Shown: positions 1 through 5,223 of the stretch, piece after piece
Numbering within the stretch: position 1 is the stretch's first letter
Layout: the number at the start of each line of letters is the position of its first letter
Source of the DNA: Desulfobacterales bacterium
Lineage (GTDB): Bacteria; Desulfobacterota; Desulfobacteria; Desulfobacterales; JAUCGF01
Length of the DNA stretch: 7,496 nucleotides
Direction of reading: 5' to 3'
NCBI GenBank assembly: GCA_029940345.1
Contig: JAOZRC010000251.1
Coordinates: 1-7,496 of the forward strand
Made by a program: the position numbers and the translations under genes
Notes under the pieces: model-generated
Database searches by the model: none
What the model saw: only the letters and a program-made list of their open reading frames with translations
What the model was told of the DNA's origin: nothing

Positions 1-59
1 AGAACCGTTCTCACGCTTTTGCAGCCGATTTAAGACTTTTCAAACAGGCTCTTAAATAA
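1..59 (+). CDS. possible C-terminal tail of a gene entering from the left
   Basis: The frame starting at base 3 is open from the window edge to a TAA at 57-59. It reads as a helix-like tail (NRSHAFAADLRLFKQALK). The other two plus frames also stop within about 55 bases, so openness alone is no evidence; the call rests only on the protein-like composition. No function can be assigned. If real, it ends 76 bases before the phospholipase gene on the same strand. Confidence 0.22.
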   Translation, partial: NRSHAFAADLRLFKQALK

Positions 60-135
60 ATCAATACAAGCTATTCACCTCTCTGATTCTGTATTAGACA
101 TTCAGATAATCAATTTTAGATAGGACACGACAAAT

Positions 136-1416
136 TTGGGTATCTCAATTGTACAAAAAAGTGACCTTGATCATCCTAAAACCAATCCCAAATTGGCGTT
201 GGTTTTGGCTGGCGGCGCCGTCACCGGCGGCGCTTTTAAACTTGGGGGGCTAAAAGCGTTTAGCCGTTTCATGCTAAACCACCGATTTAAAGATTTTGAT
301 ATGTTTATCGGAGTCAGCGCCGGATCCATTTTAGCGGCTTTTTTGGCGAATGCGATTCCTATTGGCCAGATTATCAGGAGTTTGGAAGGCAAAAAAGGAA
401 TGCTTGCGCCCATGCGGGCGGCTGAATTATATTTTCCCAACTATCAGGATTTTACAATCAATCCTTTGGCGGCGTTAATCCGGATGCTCATGTTTCCGCC
501 TCTAAGCACCTTTGATTTTTTTTGGACGAACAATATTTTCCGGCGTAAATTCCGTAAACTAATGCTTCAGGTGTCGTTTGCCCCCAATCATGAAAACATG
601 GAACAATTCGTAGACTATTGCCTGCGCCAGGCGAGTTTGGCCGTCCGGCACCGTCAGCCTCAATGGCGTCTGATCCCCAACGGTATTTTTTCCACGCAAA
701 AATTCGAGCGTTCGATGCGTAATAACCTGGAACAAACCGGATGGAGCAATAATTTCAAACGGCTTTACGAACAAACGGGAAAAGAGCTTTACATTGTGGC
801 TATGAATCTGGACTGCGCCACACGAGCGGTTTTCGGCCATGATCAGATCAATACAGCGCCCATATCCCAAGCGGTGCAGGCGTCCATCGCCATGCCGCTA
901 TTTTATGCGCCCGTAACGATTCGGGGGACGGATTATATTGACGGCGCTATCATCAAAACTACCAGCCTTGATCTGGCAATCGCCCGAGGCGCGGATTTGA
1001 TTATCTGCTATAACCCGTTTCGTCCGGTGAATTGTGAATCATTTAAGGATACGTGCGCCAGACCCAACCACTCATCCGCTATCGCCAATAACGGCCTCAA
1101 TGCCATTATGAACCAGGTGATCCGAACCCTTTTGCACACCCGCCTGATTCACGGCATGGATTTGTACCGTAAGGACCCTGATTTTAAAGGCGATATTATC
1201 CTCATTGAACCTGGTGAAGCGGATGAAAAATTTTTTAATATGAACCCGTTGTCATTCTGGGATCGCAAAAAAGCATATCTTCGCGGGTTTGAATCGGTCA
1301 TGTTTTCGGTCAGCCAGAAATATGGCCAACTGAAGCGGATTCTCGATGCGCATGGCATTGAAACCAACTCTAATTTTGATAAGCGCGGTGCTTATTTTTC
1401 TGATTGTAAGGGATGA
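136..1416 (+). CDS. patatin-like phospholipase family protein
   Basis: Predicted serine acyl hydrolase of the patatin/RssA fold, expected to cleave acyl chains from membrane glycerolipids using a Ser-Asp dyad. The N-terminal beta strand and glycine-rich oxyanion loop (ALVLAGGAVTGGAFKLGGL) lie at about residues 21-39. The nucleophile elbow GVSAGS puts the catalytic Ser at residue 61, and the dyad Asp is in YIDGA at 269. At 426 aa it is longer than the compact RssA type. Much of the extra length is an insert between elbow and dyad (roughly 90-215) plus a C-terminal extension. There is no signal peptide, so it is probably cytoplasmic or peripheral to the inner membrane. The start is TTG: an in-frame TAG lies at 121-123 and the next ATG (301) would remove the oxyanion loop. 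AGGA at 122-125 is a modest ribosome site. The gene overlaps the next acyltransferase gene by ATGA. The family is secure; the physiological substrate is unknown. Confidence 0.9.
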   Translation: MGISIVQKSDLDHPKTNPKLALVLAGGAVTGGAFKLGGLKAFSRFMLNHRFKDFDMFIGVSAGSILAAFLANAIPIGQIIRSLEGKKGMLAPMRAAELYFPNYQDFTINPLAALIRMLMFPPLSTFDFFWTNNIFRRKFRKLMLQVSFAPNHENMEQFVDYCLRQASLAVRHRQPQWRLIPNGIFSTQKFERSMRNNLEQTGWSNNFKRLYEQTGKELYIVAMNLDCATRAVFGHDQINTAPISQAVQASIAMPLFYAPVTIRGTDYIDGAIIKTTSLDLAIARGADLIICYNPFRPVNCESFKDTCARPNHSSAIANNGLNAIMNQVIRTLLHTRLIHGMDLYRKDPDFKGDIILIEPGEADEKFFNMNPLSFWDRKKAYLRGFESVMFSVSQKYGQLKRILDAHGIETNSNFDKRGAYFSDCKG

Positions 1417-2144
1417 TGTCCATGAAAGAGGTGAATCTATTGGAAAAAATCCGTTCAATACTGCTTTGGGGTGCGGGCCTGCTTCATTTTTTTATCATTT
1501 TTTTTGTACTCGGAAGTGGTTTGCTGCTGTTCCCACCGCGCAAAATTTATCCTTTGGTGCGAATATTGGCGCGCAGTCAACTACGTATCATGGGCGTGCG
1601 CCTGCACGTAATCGGTCTGAATAATTTTGATCATAAACGGCCTTTTCTGATCATGGGCAACCATGCGAGCATGTTTGACGTGTTCGCGATTCCGGCCGTA
1701 ATCCCCATGTTCAGCGTCGGTGTGGAAGCATCTTACCACTTTGCAATGCCATTATGGGGGTGGTTGATCAAACGCTGGGGTAATATTCCGATTAACCGAA
1801 CGAATCTCACCAACGCCAAAGCGAGTCTCCACCGCGCCGAACAGGTGATTCGCTCCGGCGTTTCCATCATTATTTTGCCAGAGGGCCATCGCACATTAAC
1901 CGGAGAACTCGGTGAATTCAAAAAAGGACCTTTTCATTTGGCGTTAGCGGCGCAGGCGGATATTCTTCCGTTTGTTATCAAGGGCCTTTTTCACTATAAT
2001 AGAAAAGGCAGCCGGATTCTTCGGCCGACAACGGCTCAGGTGAAGTTCGGCGAACCGCTTTCGTACACCTCTTTTAAAGACAGTTCGGTTGAGGTACTCA
2101 GACAACGGGTCTGGAAAGTCATGCTTGATTTGACCAGATTATAA
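1413..2144 (+). CDS. 1-acyl-sn-glycerol-3-phosphate acyltransferase (PlsC family)
   Basis: Predicted inner-membrane acyltransferase that transfers a fatty acyl group to a lysophospholipid or lysophosphatidate. A hydrophobic anchor lies at about residues 16-40. The catalytic HX4D motif NHASMFD gives H84 and D89. Block II is GNIPINR (123-129), block III is PEGHRT (156-161), and block IV-like ILPFVIKG is at 184-191. Length (243 aa) is normal for the family. The ATG at 1413 overlaps the TGA of the patatin gene, implying translational coupling. A second start at 1422 (Met4) is better spaced from the purine-rich AAGGGA just upstream and may be the true one; the difference is three residues. Together with the phospholipase it suggests deacylation and reacylation of membrane lipids. 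It could be a PlsC paralogue with another acyl acceptor (for example an ornithine lipid or lysophospholipid), so no gene symbol is given. Confidence 0.92.
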   Translation: MMSMKEVNLLEKIRSILLWGAGLLHFFIIFFVLGSGLLLFPPRKIYPLVRILARSQLRIMGVRLHVIGLNNFDHKRPFLIMGNHASMFDVFAIPAVIPMFSVGVEASYHFAMPLWGWLIKRWGNIPINRTNLTNAKASLHRAEQVIRSGVSIIILPEGHRTLTGELGEFKKGPFHLALAAQADILPFVIKGLFHYNRKGSRILRPTTAQVKFGEPLSYTSFKDSSVEVLRQRVWKVMLDLTRL

Positions 2145-2151
2145 AAAAAAC

Positions 2152-2184
2152 GGCTGATTTTAGGCTGATTTTAGGCTGATTTTA
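2152..2184. repeat. three perfect 11-bp tandem repeats in a convergent gap
   Basis: The unit ggctgatttta occurs exactly three times head to tail at 2152-2162, 2163-2173 and 2174-2184. A-runs flank it on both sides (eight A before, six more A after). It fills half of the 68-base gap between the convergent acyltransferase and queD genes. No GC-rich hairpin typical of an intrinsic terminator is visible here on either strand. Confidence 0.9.
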
Positions 2185-2212
2185 AAAAAAGGGATTGATT
2201 TGAAGCCGAGCC

Positions 2213-2605
2213 TTATTGTTCGGCGTCAGCCAAAGGGGGGAAATATTTGGCGGCGGCGTTTTCCGATTCCCAAGCAGTTATACTGGAAACCCTGATATCC
2301 TGACCTGAAATTAATGCCTGAAGTTCATGCGCAATATAAACGGCGATATTTTCAGATGAAGGCGCATTCTCCTGGCCAAAAAACTCCAGTTCATTCAGAA
2401 ATTTGTGATCCAGAGTTTGCATCACTGCTGCCAGATGTTGCTTAATGATGCCGAAATCAACCAGCACACCGGCTTTGTTCAGCTTGTCACCAGCCACGCA
2501 GACTTCGATTTTCCAATTATGACCATGCAAATTTTCACATTTTTCACCCACCATTTTCAGTTGATGGGCGGCTGCAAAATGGGTCTTTATCTTTAACTCA
2601 AACAT
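2213..2605 (-). CDS. queD: 6-carboxy-5,6,7,8-tetrahydropterin synthase (QueD/PTPS family)
   Basis: Predicted cytoplasmic zinc enzyme of the T-fold family. It converts 7,8-dihydroneopterin triphosphate to 6-carboxytetrahydropterin, an early step of queuosine (7-deazaguanine) synthesis. Zinc ligands are H14 in AAAHQL and H27/H29 in LHGHNW. The catalytic Cys is C23, four residues before H27. LDHKFLN supplies D66/H67, the PSSEN signature is at 82-86, and E113 lies in AWES. Length (130 aa) is normal for bacterial QueD. The HGH spacing and PSSEN favour QueD over eukaryotic-type pyruvoyl-tetrahydropterin synthase, but the two cannot be fully separated by eye. The ATG is preceded directly by an in-frame TGA, which fixes the start; the ribosome site is weak. 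It lies 65 bases downstream of the dnaJ-like gene on the same strand and may be cotranscribed. No other queuosine gene is in the window. Confidence 0.9.
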   Translation of the reverse strand: MFELKIKTHFAAAHQLKMVGEKCENLHGHNWKIEVCVAGDKLNKAGVLVDFGIIKQHLAAVMQTLDHKFLNELEFFGQENAPSSENIAVYIAHELQALISGQDIRVSSITAWESENAAAKYFPPLADAEQ

Positions 2606-2670
2606 TCACTCATATCTTTCATTTGCATCGCCTGTAGGCGTTCAGATAATTCAGTTGAGGCTGAAAATCC

Positions 2671-3792
2671 CTAACTGGCGCGTCGTCTGGAGCCGCCTTT
2701 AAGTATATTAAGCAATTTATTGGATAATTTATTATCTTCAAGCCGGGCAAATTCTTTGAGAAGATTTTCTTGCTTTTTATTAGTACTGGTAGGAGTTCGG
2801 ATAATCGCCTCAATAATCTGATCCCCTCTGCGGTTTCTATACCTTAAGGAAGGGATGCCTTCACCGCGAAAGCGAAATCGGTCTCCAAATTGGGTTCCGG
2901 AAGGGATTACCAAATTTTTCTCGCCTTCCAAAGTGGGGACGATAATTTTATCTCCTAACGTGGCCTGGATAAAAGAGAGTTCGATTTGGCAAATCACATC
3001 CGTGTCTTCGCGCTTAAAGAAATCATGGGATTTTACATGGATAAACACATACAGGTCGCCCGAAGGGCCGCCATTGACACTGACTTCCCCTTCACCGGTA
3101 AGACGTAAGCGCGCTCCGGTGTCAACACCAGGCGGTATTTTGACTGAAACCCGTTTGCTGACCATTACCTGGCCGGTTCCCCTGCATTTACCACATGGAT
3201 TGGGAATGCTCTTACCTTGTCCACGACAGTAGGGGCAGGTTGTACGTACGGTAAAGAAACCCTGACTACGCGTCACTTGGCCGGAACCATTGCAATGGCC
3301 ACATGGTTCCGGTTGGGTTCCAGGTTCACACCTGTTTCCGCCACATATGACACAGACTTCGGTCTTTTCCAGATCAATTTCGGTTTCTGTTCCGAAAACG
3401 CCATCCATGAAAGACAGCGTCAGATCATAACGTAAATCAGCGCCTTTTGTGACCCTCGGGCCGGAACGCCTTCCGCCAAAACCGAATCCGAAAAGATCAC
3501 CAAAGATGTCGCCAAAAGATGAAAAAACATCTTCAGCGTTACTAAAGCCGGAGAAGCCGGATCCTTCAAGGCCCTGATGACCATACTGATCATATATTCG
3601 ACGTTTATGAGCATCTTTTAAAACTTCATACGCTTCCGCCGCTTCTTTAAATTTATCTTCAGCACTTTTATCCCCCGGATTCCGGTCAGGATGATACTTC
3701 ATTGCCAGTTTACGGTAACAGCGTTTGATTTCACCATTTGCCACCGTTTTCTCAACTCCGAGTATTTCGTAATAATCTCTTTTTAAAGCCAT
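2671..3792 (-). CDS. dnaJ: DnaJ-family molecular co-chaperone (Hsp40, class I)
   Basis: Cytosolic partner of DnaK: the J domain stimulates ATP hydrolysis and the rest binds unfolded clients. Residues 5-70 form the J domain with the invariant HPD at 34-36. A Gly/Phe-rich linker spans about 77-111. The zinc region at 147-207 has four Cys pairs: C147/C150, C164/C167, C186/C189 and C200/C203. The C-terminal substrate domains follow, including VKIPPGVDTG at 217-226 and GDLYV at 245-249. Repeats 2-4 match CxxCxGxG, but repeat 1 reads CVICGGNRC, with Arg at the last Gly position and an extra Cys at 155. Length (373 aa) matches canonical DnaJ. An in-frame TAA directly precedes the ATG, fixing the start, but no Shine-Dalgarno is visible. 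No dnaK or grpE is adjacent, and no CIRCE element or clear heat-shock promoter was seen. It may be the main DnaJ or a second copy. Confidence 0.93.
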   Translation of the reverse strand: MALKRDYYEILGVEKTVANGEIKRCYRKLAMKYHPDRNPGDKSAEDKFKEAAEAYEVLKDAHKRRIYDQYGHQGLEGSGFSGFSNAEDVFSSFGDIFGDLFGFGFGGRRSGPRVTKGADLRYDLTLSFMDGVFGTETEIDLEKTEVCVICGGNRCEPGTQPEPCGHCNGSGQVTRSQGFFTVRTTCPYCRGQGKSIPNPCGKCRGTGQVMVSKRVSVKIPPGVDTGARLRLTGEGEVSVNGGPSGDLYVFIHVKSHDFFKREDTDVICQIELSFIQATLGDKIIVPTLEGEKNLVIPSGTQFGDRFRFRGEGIPSLRYRNRRGDQIIEAIIRTPTSTNKKQENLLKEFARLEDNKLSNKLLNILKGGSRRRAS

Positions 3793-4119
3793 TTAAGTTT
3801 ACAATGTGGTTGTTGAATTTAAAAACTAAAAATATCGTCAGTGTCCTACATGCCGCTCCCACGGAGCTTATGAGGAACGTTTCATTTTAATTGCAACGCT
3901 CGAAAACCTTCGAAATTTTATTGCACCGCTTTGCGGTCTCCTGCTTGAGCTATTATTCTAACTGCAAACACCTGGAAATCTTGCAACCGATTTTTATGCA
4001 ACGTTCTCTTTAGGATGCCCTTTTATTCATGTTTACAGCCGAATTATTAAATTAATAATAATACTGAAAAAGCGGTTGTCAATGAAGATAAGCGCTCATC
4101 AGACCCTTGCCTACGCCTG
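3793..4119. other. gene-free intergenic stretch with palindromic elements
   Basis: About 327 bases separate the dnaJ-like start from the 3' end of the SH3-protein gene, both on the minus strand. Only trivial ORFs are present. The dnaJ side holds the palindrome cluster described separately. The other side is AT-rich and includes a 7-bp A/T inverted repeat, ATTATTA-AAT-TAATAAT, at 4043-4059. On the minus strand a run of five T (4069-4073) follows a very weak AGCG/CGCT stem downstream of the SH3 gene, which I do not consider a convincing terminator. A dnaJ promoter must lie here but no box pair stands out. Confidence 0.6.
3849..3940 (-). repeat. cluster of small perfect palindromes, REP-like intergenic element
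   Basis: Three hairpins with perfect 5-bp stems and tiny loops sit within about 85 bases. They are GCTCC-CAC-GGAGC (3855-3867), TCGAA-AACC-TTCGA (3900-3913) and ACCGC-TTT-GCGGT (3925-3937). A near-direct repeat lies among them: ATTTTAATTGCA at 3884-3895 and ATTTTATTGCA at 3915-3925. Read on the minus strand, the first hairpin with its flank is AGCTCCGTGGGAGCGGCATG. That resembles, from memory, a widespread short intergenic palindrome of the REP type in many bacteria. The palindromes are seen directly; membership of a dispersed repeat family is inference because other copies cannot be seen here. Strand is assigned from that resemblance. Confidence 0.5.
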
Positions 4120-4776
4120 TTAAAGCAGCGATGAACGGCGGCGTCCGCCTCGAAAACTGAAACAACCGATGATGAATCCCAAAATGAGGATTCCGGCACC
4201 GCATAAAACCCATAGGATATCCCGTTTCTTTTGAATTTCCTGCAAAGCAAGCTCTGATTGTTTATTCTTTTGTTTTGCCGTTGCAAGCTGTTCCCGGACG
4301 CTTTTATGATCGGATTTCAGCGCTAAAAAATCGGCCGATTCAGTCCTCAGCGTATTATATGATTTCTGAAAAGCGTCGAGAGATTTTTCACGTTCAGCCA
4401 GATCCGCTTTCAGACGGGTGTTTTCGGTTTTGAACTGTTTCATAATTTCCTGTTGTGAGGGGGCATCTTTATCCAACAACGCTTTGTGTTCTTTTTCAAG
4501 CGATTCCAGCAAAAGTCGGCATGGTTTCTCCGTTGTCAGAAAGCGGTTAAGCACCCATCCTTGCTTGCCATTTTTCAGAAGCACTTCACTCCAATGGATA
4601 TCAGGCTGTAATACTTCGACCTGTTGGCCGGATTTCACCATTGTTATAATTTTGTGTTCGGTGCCCGGACCGGTGCGCACCGTAATTTTGACAATGTCAC
4701 CGACATACATGGTTTCGGCATGCGCTAAGGTAAACAGCGCAATTAGGCTGATTCCTGTCAAAATGATCTTTTTCAT
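4120..4776 (-). CDS. membrane-anchored SH3-domain protein (YgiM/TIGR04211-like)
   Basis: Predicted periplasmic protein tethered to the inner membrane. Residues 1-20 form a signal peptide (lysines, hydrophobic core, cleavage after AHA). A bacterial SH3 domain follows at about 22-81, with VRTGPGTEH and GWVLNRFL. A long charged coiled coil spans about 88-185. A single transmembrane segment lies at about 187-207, ending in a basic tail with GGRRR. This order matches the E. coli YgiM type and TIGR04211, whose molecular role is poorly defined; SH3b domains often bind cell-wall peptides. Length (218 aa) is close to the family. The ATG at 4776 gives a clean signal peptide and an in-frame TAA lies five codons upstream. 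The ribosome site is weak (only AGAG next to the start). It is transcribed divergently from the TIGR04076 gene, sharing about 150 bases of upstream DNA. Confidence 0.85.
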   Translation of the reverse strand: MKKIILTGISLIALFTLAHAETMYVGDIVKITVRTGPGTEHKIITMVKSGQQVEVLQPDIHWSEVLLKNGKQGWVLNRFLTTEKPCRLLLESLEKEHKALLDKDAPSQQEIMKQFKTENTRLKADLAEREKSLDAFQKSYNTLRTESADFLALKSDHKSVREQLATAKQKNKQSELALQEIQKKRDILWVLCGAGILILGFIIGCFSFRGGRRRSSLL

Positions 4777-4866
4777 CTCTGGACCCCATTAAAATTTAAG
4801 GTTTGAAAAGTTATTTATGTTTTTTTAATATGGCTGACGGTTGGTTTGCAGCGTTAAACTTTTATA

Positions 4867-4896
4867 TTGTAATTTTAAATGTCAATGTTATTATAA
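4867..4896 (+). promoter_or_regulatory. candidate sigma70 promoter for the TIGR04076-ene reductase operon
   Basis: TTGTAA at 4867-4872 and TTATAA at 4891-4896 are separated by 18 bases in an AT-rich region. They would place a transcript start about 25 bases before the ATG at 4928. The match to consensus is moderate and the AT richness makes chance boxes likely. An alternative -10 is TATAAA at 4902-4907. Confidence 0.32.
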
Positions 4897-4915
4897 GAAG
4901 TATATAAAATTATGC

Positions 4916-4921
4916 AAGGAG
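4916..4921 (+). promoter_or_regulatory. ribosome binding site that sets the TIGR04076 start
   Basis: AAGGAG lies six bases before the ATG at 4928. The same frame is open further back to an ATG at 4841, but that extension has no ribosome site and adds a Cys/Tyr/Lys-rich leader unlike the family, so 4928 is chosen. Confidence 0.85.
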
Positions 4922-4927
4922 TTCAAT

Positions 4928-5185
4928 ATGCCTGTTTGTATTACAATAAAAAAAGGTAAATGTCAGGGCGGTTTCCATGCCATCGGAGATGAATTTTTCG
5001 TTGATAAAACCACTCCCGGCGGTATATGTCTGGGCGCGTGGGATGCTGTCTCACCTTATGTAACCACTTTGCTGTGGGGCGGCCGTTTCCCGTGGGAAAA
5101 AAAAGATGGCACTATTATGATTCATTGCCCTGATCCCAAAGGAATCACACTGGAAGTTAAGCGAATTAAAAAGACAACGCAATAA
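4928..5185 (+). CDS. TIGR04076 family small protein
   Basis: An 85-aa soluble protein with no signal peptide or membrane segment. Its layout matches the TIGR04076 family: an N-terminal beta strand then KGKCQGGFHAIGDEF, with C12 and H17 standing where the family has a Cys-x-x-Gly-His type motif. A Gly/Cys segment PGGICLGAWDAVSPY follows with C34, then LLWGGRFPW, then the terminal HCPDP with C67. C12, C34 and C67 together suggest metal or redox chemistry, but the family has no established function and none is claimed. The start is chosen by the AAGGAG at 4916-4921. The gene ends 38 bases before an ene-reductase gene on the same strand, with a stem-loop over its stop codon, so it probably heads a two-gene operon and may support that enzyme. 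Confidence 0.8.
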   Translation: MPVCITIKKGKCQGGFHAIGDEFFVDKTTPGGICLGAWDAVSPYVTTLLWGGRFPWEKKDGTIMIHCPDPKGITLEVKRIKKTTQ

Positions 5186-5198
5186 AAAAGTTGTCTTT
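5170..5198 (+). promoter_or_regulatory. intercistronic stem-loop across the TIGR04076 stop codon
   Basis: AAAGACAAC (5170-5178) and GTTGTCTTT (5190-5198) form a perfect 9-bp stem around an 11-base A-rich loop that contains the TAA stop at 5183-5185. No T-run follows, so a full intrinsic terminator is unlikely. It could stabilise the upstream message, mark a processing site, or tune expression of the downstream gene. Confidence 0.6.
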
Positions 5199-5223
5199 CT
5201 GACAAACAGGGAAGGAAAAAAAC

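Noticed and set aside
19..31. Near-match of ttgcagccgattt at 19-31 with ttgcaaccgattt at 3981-3993
   Set aside because: Twelve of thirteen bases match, but the flanks do not align, so it is too short to support a repeat family from this window alone.
2855..3435. Plus-strand open frames antisense to dnaJ
   Set aside because: They are explained by the codon pattern of the dnaJ-like gene and contain no recognisable protein features.
3793..3900. Heat-shock control of dnaJ by CIRCE or a sigma32 promoter
   Set aside because: Neither a CIRCE inverted repeat nor a convincing sigma32 box pair could be found upstream of the dnaJ start.
4841..4927. Upstream extension of the TIGR04076 frame to an ATG at 4841
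   Set aside because: It has no ribosome site, overlaps the likely promoter, and adds a leader unlike the family. AAGGAG before 4928 clearly marks the start.
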